Shown piece by piece: positions 1-7,195 of a DNA stretch of 12,358 nt (positions are counted from its first letter, which is position 1; each line of letters opens with the position of its first letter). The notes beneath the pieces are model-generated. The model was not told where the DNA came from. It ran no database searches and worked only from the letters and a program-made list of their open reading frames with translations. The translations under genes and the position numbers were made by a program. This DNA comes from Blastocatellia bacterium UBA7656 (GTDB lineage Bacteria; Acidobacteriota; Blastocatellia; UBA7656), in the NCBI GenBank assembly GCA_002483445.1, contig DLHY01000057.1, forward strand, positions 1 through 12,358, written 5' to 3'.

Positions 1-288
1 GCCAAAGCCACGCCCGCCGCCGCCGCCATCGAAGCCGCCTCCGCGCTCAGGGCGCGGGCGCGCTTCATTGACGTTGATCGCGCGACCGTTGAGATCATAA
101 CCGTTAAACCGTTCGATGGCCTGCGTCGCCGAATCGCTATCCATTTCGACGAAGGCGAAGCCGCGCGAACGACCCGTCTCGCGGTCTGTGATTATGGTGG
201 CAGACTCTACCGCTCCGATCTGCGAAAACAGATCGGCAAGCTCATCCGCTGTCGTCTGATACGACAGGTTTCCAACAAATATTCTCAT
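1..288 (-). CDS. RRM-domain RNA-binding protein (partial, C-terminus off window)
   Basis: This is a small single-RRM RNA-binding protein of the bacterial/cyanobacterial Rbp type, which binds single-stranded RNA in the cytoplasm. The first 96 residues are visible. The RNP2 motif IFVGNL is at residues 3-8 and the RNP1 motif RGFAFVEM is at about 46-53. A glycine-rich tail begins near residue 85 and runs off the window, so the 3' end is missing. The ATG at 286-288 is preceded by a clear AGGAG ribosome binding site 7 bases upstream. Proteins of this type are often cold- or stress-regulated; here that is only inferred from the family and the long leader. The identification is firm, while the specific RNA targets are unknown. 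Confidence 0.93.
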   Translation of the reverse strand, partial: MRIFVGNLSYQTTADELADLFSQIGAVESATIITDRETGRSRGFAFVEMDSDSATQAIERFNGYDLNGRAINVNEARPRPERGGGFDGGGGGRGFG

Positions 289-439
289 TCGACTCTCCTG
301 ATTTTTTTAGTTGAAAGGAACTCGTTCAGTATCCGGGCGAAGACAAGTGAGAACCTGGCAAACACTACCGAACAGAGAAGACGGGCTCCCGAAGCCAATC
401 TTTCCGGCAGCCACGCGCGCTGCCGATGCGAACGCCGCC

Positions 440-468
440 ATTCTAGCGCACCCGATTCGGTTTGCCAA
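440..468 (-). promoter_or_regulatory. Sigma70-type promoter of the RRM gene
   Basis: Read on the minus strand, TTGGCA (463-468) is followed by a 17-base spacer and TAGAAT (440-445). Each hexamer is one mismatch from consensus. Transcription would start near 433 and give a leader of about 145 nt before the RRM start at 288. No terminator for the upstream NHL gene (ending at 492) is evident, so some read-through is possible. Confidence 0.6.
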
Positions 469-491
469 TAAAAATTACAGGCGGCGTGATC

Positions 492-2645
492 TCATCGCCC
501 TATGGTGATCGCAAACTCCGTAGCCTTGCCCGATGCCCGATTGCCCGCGAAATCTTCAGCCACTACTCTAATGATGTAATTGCCCACAGGGACATTCGAT
601 GTGCGAAGCACGCCATCTCTCGCCTCGCCATCGCGGACTCGATTGGTGATGATGTATCGGAATTTCGTCGGCGTCCCGTAGGCGCTCACGCCGCTCCCTT
701 CGGCGTAAACTAAAAAGACCGACTCGTCGCCCGGTGGCATACGATTGAACTCTATGTTGATGAGCGGTTGTTCAAATCCGCTAACCGGAGAGCCGTCTTC
801 TTTCAAAAGTTGATAGCCCGCTTTATAAAGACCGAGCTTGCGAGTCGGGCCGTTGCCGTCAACTCGATCATAAGCCGTCATCACGATATCGACATCGCCC
901 GATATCACGATCCGGTCATTGATCTTTTGTTTGAACGCGCTGCCCGTCTGACTGACGACCTCGATTCCATCCGGCTCGATCACAGGCGGCACACTGTCTT
1001 TGAACGCAGGGAAGGGAAAGCGAATCGCGTTCGCCTGAGCGTTCCACGGGCCGAAGTTGAGATGAACGTGATTGAGAGAATTCAGAGTGCCGATAAAGTC
1101 GCCGATTTTGAACCTCGTCCCGCGACGAACTCTCACGCGCGCGATCTTTCCTCTTTCATCGAGGATGGGATTGAATTTATCGGCGTGTTGAATCTCATCT
1201 TTCGCGTTGCGGCCCACGCGGATGTGAATGTAACTCATCAGCCCGATGTGTATGCCTTCGCCTCCTCCGCCCGCGCCCCAGTTCGGACAAGGCGCACTCA
1301 CTTTTTCATCCACTACAGAAAGCACCGCATCGCCCTGAGCGCCGCGAATATCCAGTCCGCTGTGAAGATGATCGAGCGCGATCTTATTCGGAGCGCCGCG
1401 CGCTTCGCCCGCCACTCCCGTCACTTCGTGCCATCCATCCTGCGGCGCGAGAGGCCACAGAAAACTCGCAAGGTCTGTGAAAATGCTGTCGAGTCGCGGA
1501 ATGATCTGATCAGCGTTCGTAGTCGGCGAGTTCGCAGGCGGCTGAATGAACTCTTCGATGTTCGTTTCCGGCGCGGGTTCAAGACTCGGCGAGACTGCTC
1601 TTATCAGATAATTTTCGGAATCGGCCACGAACAGATTTCCCCTTCGATCAACCGCTATGCCCGCAGGCGAATTGAACCTCGCCCCTGCTCCCCGACCATC
1701 CCGAAAGCCCGCGCTCGATCCCGCATAAATCTCGACTTCGCCTTCGGGGGTGATGCGCCTTATGCGACCGCTGTGGCGATCAGTCACGAAAACAAATCCG
1801 TCGTGAGTAACGGCGATGCCTGTCGGGCCATGGAAATTTCCTATGTCGCCGCCTGCTTCACCTCCCGCAAACGTAGTGACTTCGCCCTGCGGAGTTATTC
1901 GTCGAATTCGATCATTGCCCGTGTCCGCGACGAACAGATTGCCCTGCGAGTCAATCGCAATGCCTGAAGGAGTATCAAACAGCGAGGCTTCCGCCTGACC
2001 GTCAGCCAGTCCCGGAGATTTCCCGCCAGCAATTGTGCTGACGGTGCCATCGGTCGAAATTTTTCTGATGCAGTCGTTATATGAATCGGCGACGTAGACA
2101 TTGCCTTTCTCATCGGCGGCGACTCCGATCGGGCCATTGAATTGAGCTTCAAGGGCTGGGCCGTCCTTCAGTCCCGCCTCTCCGTTTCCGGCGAGAGTTG
2201 TGACCTCGCCTTTCGGATCGATCTTTCGAATCCGATGATTCGCGGTGTCGGCCAGGATGAGATTGCCGCGACGGTCTATGCAGAGACCTGAAGGCGTGTT
2301 GAACTGCGCCGAGTTGCGATCCCCATCCGCATAGCCTTCGGTCGATCCGGCGATGGATTCGACCCGGCCTTCAGCAGTGATTCGTCGAATGCGATTGCTT
2401 TCTCCCGCGTCAGCGACATAAACCGTGCCGCGCGAATCGACCGCTATGCCGAAAGGATCGCTGAACGAGGCGTTGCGCGCGTCTCCGTCCTGAGTTCCCG
2501 GATAGCCCGCTCCGGCCAGAGTGATAACATCGCCCGCGGCGTCTGGTCGAGTGGGAACAGGTTTTGGTTTGAGAAAAACATAGAAAAGGACTATGGCCGC
2601 TGTAGGCAGCGTGAGAATTAGAAGGGCCAGAATAACTCTTCGCAT
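492..2645 (-). CDS. Membrane-anchored NHL-repeat propeller fused to M23-type metallopeptidase domain
   Basis: The 717-residue protein has an N-terminal hydrophobic helix (about residues 4-25) acting as anchor or signal. It is followed by six NHL propeller repeats between about 40 and 352, each with the pattern GIAVD..GN.FVAD..N..IR.I and a linking AG..DG segment. After a Pro/Asn-rich linker comes a region resembling M23/LytM endopeptidases. It has the HxxxD signature HSGLD with H428 and D432, and the second zinc motif HVH at 526-528. A C-terminal beta-rich domain (about 550-717) ends the protein and looks Ig-like. The domain order suggests an exported envelope protein; substrate and activity are unknown, and the M23-like domain could be non-catalytic. 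The ATG at 2643-2645 has only a weak ribosome binding site (GGA about 8 bases upstream). The gene lies alone downstream of the palindromic element. Confidence 0.87.
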   Translation of the reverse strand: MRRVILALLILTLPTAAIVLFYVFLKPKPVPTRPDAAGDVITLAGAGYPGTQDGDARNASFSDPFGIAVDSRGTVYVADAGESNRIRRITAEGRVESIAGSTEGYADGDRNSAQFNTPSGLCIDRRGNLILADTANHRIRKIDPKGEVTTLAGNGEAGLKDGPALEAQFNGPIGVAADEKGNVYVADSYNDCIRKISTDGTVSTIAGGKSPGLADGQAEASLFDTPSGIAIDSQGNLFVADTGNDRIRRITPQGEVTTFAGGEAGGDIGNFHGPTGIAVTHDGFVFVTDRHSGRIRRITPEGEVEIYAGSSAGFRDGRGAGARFNSPAGIAVDRRGNLFVADSENYLIRAVSPSLEPAPETNIEEFIQPPANSPTTNADQIIPRLDSIFTDLASFLWPLAPQDGWHEVTGVAGEARGAPNKIALDHLHSGLDIRGAQGDAVLSVVDEKVSAPCPNWGAGGGGEGIHIGLMSYIHIRVGRNAKDEIQHADKFNPILDERGKIARVRVRRGTRFKIGDFIGTLNSLNHVHLNFGPWNAQANAIRFPFPAFKDSVPPVIEPDGIEVVSQTGSAFKQKINDRIVISGDVDIVMTAYDRVDGNGPTRKLGLYKAGYQLLKEDGSPVSGFEQPLINIEFNRMPPGDESVFLVYAEGSGVSAYGTPTKFRYIITNRVRDGEARDGVLRTSNVPVGNYIIRVVAEDFAGNRASGKATEFAITIGR

Positions 2646-2698
2646 TTATTATGTCCGGCGAACAGAAAACTTCATGTCGGCGCTGCAAAATGAGTGTC

Positions 2699-2894
2699 TT
2701 AGAGCGTGTTTAGAAATTCGACTCCTTCTTTAGCTCCGTAGGAGCGCGATGTTTATAGATGATGATATCTTATCGATCAAGCTCCGTAGGAGCGATATGA
2801 AGAACATTTCGCTCCTACGGAGCTTGATCGATCTGGCCGACATTCTTCTATAAACATTTCGTGCCTACGGCACTGATTTCCAGACACGCTCTTA
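2699..2894. mobile_element. Palindromic MITE/REP-like element with imperfect terminal inverted repeats
   Basis: The 196-bp element is bounded by 19-bp inverted repeats (2699-2717 and 2876-2894) that match at 16 of 19 positions. Inside it are a perfect 24-bp inverted repeat, an outer pair of 10-bp arms (2750-2759 and 2847-2856), and several copies of a short palindrome of the form GCTCCGTAGGAGC. It has no coding capacity, so it would be a non-autonomous element or an extragenic palindromic repeat. The right end overlaps the stop codon of the neighbouring DUF433 gene. CTTAG occurs at both outer edges (2698-2702 and 2891-2895), but it overlaps the repeats themselves and is not firm evidence of a target duplication. 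Whether other copies exist cannot be seen from this window. Confidence 0.65.
2772..2832. repeat. Long perfect hairpin at the core of the palindromic element
   Basis: Arms 2772-2795 and 2809-2832 are perfectly complementary over 24 bp. After one mismatch, three more pairs leave a loop of five bases (2800-2804). On either strand it would form a very stable stem-loop. It lies between the ends of DUF433 and the start of the NHL gene, both read on the minus strand, so it could attenuate or insulate transcription, although no T-tract follows it. Confidence 0.85.
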
Positions 2895-3095
2895 GGCAGA
2901 TGTTACTTCAATCGCATAGTTGACGCAGGCTCGGATGTCCTCGATTTCAAGGTCGGGATAGTAATCCTCGACTATCTTTTCAAAAGGGATTCCCTCGGCA
3001 ACGATGTCAAGAACATCGATGACCGGAATCCTCGTGCCTGTTACGCAGGGTTTGCCGAAATGAATTTCGGAGTTCACTTCTATCCTGTCTTTCAT
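2892..3095 (-). CDS. DUF433-family (VapB-like) antitoxin
   Basis: This 67-residue protein belongs to the DUF433 family (COG2442), small winged-helix-like proteins usually encoded beside a PIN-like DUF5615 toxin. Family hallmarks are visible: ..I....IHFGKPCVTGTRIPV near residues 7-25, and the segment with IVEDYYPDLEIEDIRACVNYA near 41-61. The ATG at 3093-3095 has GAGG four bases upstream and begins only 6 bases after the M20 stop codon, so the two genes are probably co-transcribed. No toxin gene follows: the palindromic element begins at the stop codon, which it supplies (TAA at 2892-2894). The C-terminus may be slightly shortened. Antitoxin function is inferred from the family and cannot be confirmed without a partner. 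Confidence 0.85.
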   Translation of the reverse strand: MKDRIEVNSEIHFGKPCVTGTRIPVIDVLDIVAEGIPFEKIVEDYYPDLEIEDIRACVNYAIEVTSA

Positions 3096-3101
3096 GATTC
3101 C

Positions 3102-4469
3102 TCATCGCCCGATGCGGCTCAGGGTGTCGAAATAGCGCGCGAACATTTTTATTCCGCCCGCGGCCTGTCCCCAGTCGAAGTTTTCATTCTTCGCGTGATA
3201 GCCATGCTCAGGGAGCGAGAGGCCCAGAAATGTTATCGGCGCTTTCAGATATTTCTTCATCGTCACTACCGCGCCTATCGATCCGCCTTCGCGCGTGAAC
3301 GCCGGTTTGCGACCGAATGCGAATTTCATAGCTTCGCTCGCCGCGTCCGCGAACGGGCCGCTGAATTCGCCCACATAAGGTTCGAGCGCGCCGTGCAATT
3401 CTACTTTCACATCGGCATTCTTTGATCGAACGAAATCGCGCACGAGCTTGAAGGTTTTCTGCGGCGACTGATCAGGCACGAGTCTGCAACTGACTTTCGC
3501 TTCGGCGCGGTAAGGCACTATCGTTTTCACACCCGGCCCCTGATAGCCGCCCGCTATGCCATGAACTTCGAAGGTAGGTTCGGCCATCACCGCTTTCAGC
3601 ACCCGCGCCGCGTCTTCGAAGCGAAGTTTTTTAAGCTCATGCGCCTTCTTGAATTTCGCCGTCGTGAAACCGGAATCGAGGAAGCTCTGAACTTCCGCTT
3701 TGGTCGCATAGCGCACATCGTCGTAAAAGCCTTTGATCTTCACTCGTCCGGTCGTCGCGTCATAGCATTCCGAGATCAGCTTGCACAACTCGCCCACAGG
3801 GTTTCGCGCCGCGCCGCCCGTAAGCCCTGAATGGACATCCTTCGCGCCCGTTTCCAGCGCCCAGGTCATAGCCGCCATCCCGCGAAGCCCGTAGGGCGTG
3901 GCCGGTCTGTCGCGTGAAATCCAGATAGTATCGCTCACGACTACGGAGTCGGTTTTGAGTTTGCCGAGATTATTCTTTATGAAGTGTTCGAAGTTGGGGC
4001 TGCCGATTTCTTCTTCAAGCTCCCAGATGAAATTTATGTTGATCGGAAAATCATTGGCGGCGGCGAATTGCGCGCCCATCATAGCTGCGAGAGCAGGGCC
4101 TTTGTCATCGGTCGTTCCGCGTCCTTCGTAGCGGCCATTCTCTTTGAAGAATGTGAAAGGCGCTTTGTGCCACTCCTCGGCGTTAGCGGGCTGCACATCT
4201 ATATGATTGTAGACAGTGACAGTCGGATAGCTCGCGCCTTTTTCTATTCGACCGAACACGACGGGGTTGCCGGGAGTTTCGACTATCTCGGCTCTTGCGC
4301 CTATGGATTCGAGGTACTGATGGGCGAGTTCGGCTCCGCGTCGAATATCTTCTTTGCGATCAGGCTCCATGCTGATGGTGGGAATTTCGACCAGTTGGCC
4401 GAGCTTGTTTTCAAAATCTTCGCGTGAGGTGCGGATGAAGGAATCTAGTCCCTTATAGTTTTCAGCCAT
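3102..4469 (-). CDS. M20-family metallodipeptidase
   Basis: This 455-residue cytoplasmic zinc peptidase is of the M20 carnosinase/CNDP-like group, which hydrolyses dipeptides or short peptides. The family's metal site is intact: H89 and D91 in HIDVQP, D121 in TTDDKGP, E153-E154 in EEEIGS, D180 in VVSDT, and the distal His at 425 in HAKNE. The dimerisation (lid) domain carries DVHSG with H213. The ATG at 4467-4469 is chosen because the -35 box of a strong promoter (4509-4538) overlaps the upstream TTG that would otherwise extend the frame, placing that TTG outside the transcript. An AAGGAG lies 15 bases upstream of the ATG, a rather long spacing. DUF433 follows 6 bases downstream. The exact peptide substrate is not determined by sequence. 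Confidence 0.94.
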   Translation of the reverse strand: MAENYKGLDSFIRTSREDFENKLGQLVEIPTISMEPDRKEDIRRGAELAHQYLESIGARAEIVETPGNPVVFGRIEKGASYPTVTVYNHIDVQPANAEEWHKAPFTFFKENGRYEGRGTTDDKGPALAAMMGAQFAAANDFPININFIWELEEEIGSPNFEHFIKNNLGKLKTDSVVVSDTIWISRDRPATPYGLRGMAAMTWALETGAKDVHSGLTGGAARNPVGELCKLISECYDATTGRVKIKGFYDDVRYATKAEVQSFLDSGFTTAKFKKAHELKKLRFEDAARVLKAVMAEPTFEVHGIAGGYQGPGVKTIVPYRAEAKVSCRLVPDQSPQKTFKLVRDFVRSKNADVKVELHGALEPYVGEFSGPFADAASEAMKFAFGRKPAFTREGGSIGAVVTMKKYLKAPITFLGLSLPEHGYHAKNENFDWGQAAGGIKMFARYFDTLSRIGR

Positions 4470-4508
4470 GACAGAAGCACGTTTCTCCTTGTTGAGATTT
4501 GCCCGGTC

Positions 4509-4538
4509 ATTATGCTGATGCGCGAGAAAGGCTGTCAA
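4509..4538 (-). promoter_or_regulatory. Near-consensus sigma70 promoter of the M20 gene
   Basis: On the minus strand TTGACA (4533-4538, perfect) is followed by an 18-base spacer and CATAAT (4509-4514, one mismatch). The transcript would start near 4502 and have a leader of about 33 nt before the ATG at 4469. It would drive M20 and DUF433 together. Confidence 0.7.
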
Positions 4539-4607
4539 GCAGTGCTAACGCAGCGCGGCACGCCGATTTCGATTTGCAGACGGACTTCGTGTTAAATTTG
4601 ATTCTGC

Positions 4608-5246
4608 ATGGAATCGAATCGCTACTACACTGAGCTTGCGGCAGCTTTCGTTCGCGGAAAACTCGGCGATATGCCGCATCTGTCTTCTGAAGAAATAATG
4701 CAAGCAGGCATCGAATCAGGATGGCGACTGCATAAATTCAAGCGCAATGCGGAACTGCCTCGCGTTCGAAAAGTTTTAGGACTTCTGCGCGGACTTGCGC
4801 CCGCAAATCTCATCGATATCGGGAGCGGCAGAGGCGCTTTTCTATGGCCGCTGCTCGATTCGTTTCCTGATCTTTCTGTCATCGCCATCGATAAAAAACC
4901 GCAAAGAGCCTTCGACATCGATGCGGTGCGGCGCGGAGGATATGAAAATCTTTCCGTCGCGCTCGCCGATGCGACATCGCTTTGTTTTGCAGATCGCAGC
5001 GCGGATGTCGTGACTATGCTTGAAGTGATGGAGCATCTCGCGTCGCCGGAAAAAGCGGCTCTGGAAGCCGTTCGCGTGGCTCGCAGCTTCGTCGTAGCGT
5101 CCGTGCCTTCGAAGGAAGACGACAACCCCGAACACATCCATTTATTCGACAAGTCGAAACTCGAAGAGCTATTTTTGTCTGCCGGAGCGCGAAGGGTGAA
5201 GTTCGAATACGTACTCAATCACATAATCGCCATAGCCGCCCTGTGA
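4608..5246 (+). CDS. SAM-dependent methyltransferase, possibly Hen1-like RNA 3'-end 2'-O-methyltransferase
   Basis: This 212-residue class I methyltransferase has SAM-binding motif I LIDIGSGRG at 68-76, an acidic residue after strand 2 (D95 in IAIDKKP) and motif III LADA near 119-122. Motif IV reads EVMEH at 139-143, followed by a downstream HIHLFDKSKLEELF segment at 176-189. The ExxEH plus later His-x-Phe layout equals the metal-ligand pattern of Hen1, which 2'-O-methylates RNA 3' ends. Many small-molecule methyltransferases of the UbiG/Methyltransf_11 type share a similar EVxEH and HxxLF arrangement, so sequence alone is not decisive. The case for RNA rests on context: the gene is first in an operon with an RNA ligase and an end-healing kinase/phosphoesterase, and its stop is 3 bases from the ligase start. 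No clear ribosome binding site precedes the ATG; a TTAAAT 11 bases upstream could be a -10 box for a near-leaderless message. Confidence 0.88.
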   Translation: MESNRYYTELAAAFVRGKLGDMPHLSSEEIMQAGIESGWRLHKFKRNAELPRVRKVLGLLRGLAPANLIDIGSGRGAFLWPLLDSFPDLSVIAIDKKPQRAFDIDAVRRGGYENLSVALADATSLCFADRSADVVTMLEVMEHLASPEKAALEAVRVARSFVVASVPSKEDDNPEHIHLFDKSKLEELFLSAGARRVKFEYVLNHIIAIAAL

Positions 5247-5249
5247 TCG

Positions 5250-6044
5250 ATGATGAAACTTTACAAATATCCACGCACCCATCACCTCGAAGGCTCACGG
5301 TTTCAACCGGGCGATGATGAACTCGACTCGATTCCATTCTCTCAAGTTCAAGACCGCCATATTGTCGTAGAAGAAAAACTCGACGGCGCAAACGCGGGCA
5401 TAAGCTTCGATGAGCAGGGCAGGCTTTTTCTTCAAAGCCGCGGTCACTTCCTCGATGGAGGCCCGCGCGAACGTCAGTTCGACCTCTTCAAAACATGGGC
5501 CAACCGTCACAAAGCGAATCTATGGGAGACGCTCGGCAGTCGTTATGTTCTCTACGGCGAATGGCTCTATGCCAAGCACACCATCTTTTATGACGCGCTG
5601 CCGCACTACTTCCTCGAATTCGATATACTCGACACCCACGCGCATGAATTTTTATCTACTGAGCGAAGACGAACGATGCTCGCCCGCTCGCCTGTGAAAT
5701 CCGTCCCTGTGCTGTGGTCGGGCGAGGCGCGCGCACTGAAAGCTATTCAATCTCTCATTCGTCCCGCGCTCTACAAAAGCAGCGAGTGGCGAGAGAGTCT
5801 TGATCGGGCTTGCACGCGAGCGAAGCAGGACGCCCAAAGAATTAAGAGCGAGACGGATGCTTCTGATCTGGCGGAAGGCCTCTACATCAAGGTCGAAGAA
5901 GGCGGGCTAGTCGCTGAGCGTTATAAATACATCCGCGCGAGTTTTCTCACTGCGGTTATAGATTCGGGAAGTCACTGGATGGATCGCCCTATTTTGCCGA
6001 ATCAACTGCGCGACCGGATAGATATCTTCGGAGACGAATCGTGA
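5250..6044 (+). CDS. ATP-dependent RNA ligase (Rnl2-like, RNA_ligase family)
   Basis: This 264-residue polynucleotide ligase is of the covalent nucleotidyltransferase superfamily. It would join 3'-OH and 5'-phosphate ends through a lysine-AMP intermediate. Motif I is EKLDGAN with nucleophile K43. The following SRG is at 63-65, motif III GEW is at 103-105 with E104, motif IIIa LEFDILD is at 122-128, motif IV EGLYIKVE is at 209-216 with E209, and motif V is around RYKYIR at 224-229 with K226. Only about 35 residues follow motif V, so it is a minimal ligase with little C-terminal domain. Two ATGs are adjacent (5250 and 5253). No strong ribosome binding site is visible, and translation is probably coupled to the methyltransferase that ends 3 bases earlier. 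It overlaps the HD-Pnk gene by 4 bases. Confidence 0.93.
   Translation: MMKLYKYPRTHHLEGSRFQPGDDELDSIPFSQVQDRHIVVEEKLDGANAGISFDEQGRLFLQSRGHFLDGGPRERQFDLFKTWANRHKANLWETLGSRYVLYGEWLYAKHTIFYDALPHYFLEFDILDTHAHEFLSTERRRTMLARSPVKSVPVLWSGEARALKAIQSLIRPALYKSSEWRESLDRACTRAKQDAQRIKSETDASDLAEGLYIKVEEGGLVAERYKYIRASFLTAVIDSGSHWMDRPILPNQLRDRIDIFGDES
6030..6034 (+). promoter_or_regulatory. Ribosome binding site supporting the GTG start of HD-Pnk
   Basis: GGAGA lies 6 bases before the GTG at 6041, inside the end of the ligase gene. It decides for the GTG start, which overlaps the ligase stop codon (GTGA, 6041-6044). Confidence 0.7.
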
Positions 6045-7165
6045 ACGAACTGTTTTCATTCACTCCTCAACCGCCTGGATGGAAACTCGACTGGGACGAG
6101 ATGGATCGCTCTTTCGAGTGGGTGCGGGCGATGTCTGCGTGCCATCAGGACGCGGTTCATCACGCCGAAGGAGATGTGTGGATTCACACACGTATGGTGT
6201 GCGAGGCTATGATCTCGAATGTTCAATGGCAGGCGCATTCGGCGTATGAGCGCGCGATTCTGTTCGCCTCCGCTTTGCTTCACGATGTAGCAAAACCTGT
6301 ATGCACTCGCTTCGAGGACGGGCGCATAACGAGTCGCGGCCATTCGCGGCGCGGGGAAGTTATGGCGCGAAATCTTTTGTGGCGAATGAATGTCCCTTTT
6401 CGTCAGCGCGAACAGATCGTTTCTCTCATACGCAGCCATCAGGTGCCGTTTTTTCTCATAGAGCGAGATGACAGACAGCGCCTCGCCTTTCGCATCAGCC
6501 AGACGACGCGCTGCGATCATCTCGCGCTCGTTGCGAAGGCTGATGCTGCGGGCCGCATTTGCGAAGACAAAAAGAAACTATTCGACAACATCGATCTGTT
6601 CGTTGAATATTGCCGCGAGCAGCGATGCCTCGACGCGCCTCGACAGTTTCCTTCCGATCACAGCCGCTTTCTTTATTTTCGCTCCGAAGACCGCGACCCC
6701 GATTATCTCGCCTACGACGATACGCGCTCTGAAGTCGCGCTGATGTCGGGGCTGCCGGGAGCGGGCAAGGACTACTGGGCGGCGGAGAATCTGTTTGACT
6801 GGCCGGTGATATCGCTCGATGAATTGCGGCGAGAGATGAAAATCTGCCCGACTGAAAAACAGGGGCGTGTGATCAGCCGTGCGCGCGAGATGGCACGAGA
6901 GTATCTGCGCTCTGGAAAAAAGTTCGTGTGGAACGCGACTAACATCAGCCGACACGCGCGCTCACGCCTGATCGATCTTTTCGCCGCTTACAACGCGAGA
7001 GTGCGAATCCTTTATCTCGAAACTTCCCCCGACAGGCTTTATGAACAGAATCGCAGACGCGACGAGGCGGTGCCGAACGCCGTCATCGAGCGTCTGCTTG
7101 ATCAATGGGAAGTGCCTGATCCGACCGAAGCGCATGAGGTCGACTGCATAGCCAATTATTATTGA
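6041..7165 (+). CDS. HD-Pnk: HD-domain 2',3'-phosphoesterase fused to 5'-OH polynucleotide kinase
   Basis: This 374-residue bifunctional nucleic-acid end-healing enzyme has two parts. The N-terminal half is an HD metal-dependent phosphohydrolase. Likely ligands are H49 in the GDVWIHT segment, H81-D82 in LLHDVAKP, H101 in RGHSRRG, H133 in SHQVP and D168 in AKADAAG. The C-terminal half is a P-loop kinase with GLPGAGKD at 237-244, D260 in SLDELRRE as a candidate general base, the NATN segment at 298-301, and arginines in NRRRD near 337-341 as a lid. The order HD then P-loop matches the described HD-Pnk family (characterised from Runella), whose members remove 2',3'-cyclic or 3'-phosphates and phosphorylate 5'-OH ends; they are often encoded with an ATP-dependent ligase, as here. 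It would thus prepare ends for the preceding ligase. Full length, with all key residues visible. Confidence 0.93.
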   Translation: MNELFSFTPQPPGWKLDWDEMDRSFEWVRAMSACHQDAVHHAEGDVWIHTRMVCEAMISNVQWQAHSAYERAILFASALLHDVAKPVCTRFEDGRITSRGHSRRGEVMARNLLWRMNVPFRQREQIVSLIRSHQVPFFLIERDDRQRLAFRISQTTRCDHLALVAKADAAGRICEDKKKLFDNIDLFVEYCREQRCLDAPRQFPSDHSRFLYFRSEDRDPDYLAYDDTRSEVALMSGLPGAGKDYWAAENLFDWPVISLDELRREMKICPTEKQGRVISRAREMAREYLRSGKKFVWNATNISRHARSRLIDLFAAYNARVRILYLETSPDRLYEQNRRRDEAVPNAVIERLLDQWEVPDPTEAHEVDCIANYY

Positions 7166-7195
7166 CTCGCGCACCTTATGCCCTGAGCAAGAACG

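Noticed and set aside
768..1967. Long plus-strand open frame of about 400 codons
   Set aside because: It lies antisense to the NHL/M23 gene, whose repeats and motifs are clear; the plus-strand translation is Arg/Ala-rich with no domain.
2731..2874. Repeated GCTCCGTAGGAGC units as a CRISPR array
   Set aside because: The copies are too few, vary, are in inverted arrangement and have no regular spacers or cas genes nearby.
2698..2895. CTTAG on both sides of the element as a target-site duplication
   Set aside because: It overlaps the terminal repeats and is only five bases; it may be coincidence.
4470..4538. Longer N-terminus of the M20 protein from a TTG at 4536-4538
   Set aside because: The TTG is part of the -35 box of the gene's promoter, so it would not be transcribed; the extra residues match no family.
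4625..5218. Minus-strand open frame of nearly 200 codons
   Set aside because: It is antisense to the methyltransferase and has a low-complexity Ser/Arg-rich translation.
6056..6520. Minus-strand open frame of about 150 codons
   Set aside because: It is antisense to the HD domain of HD-Pnk, with no recognisable motif.
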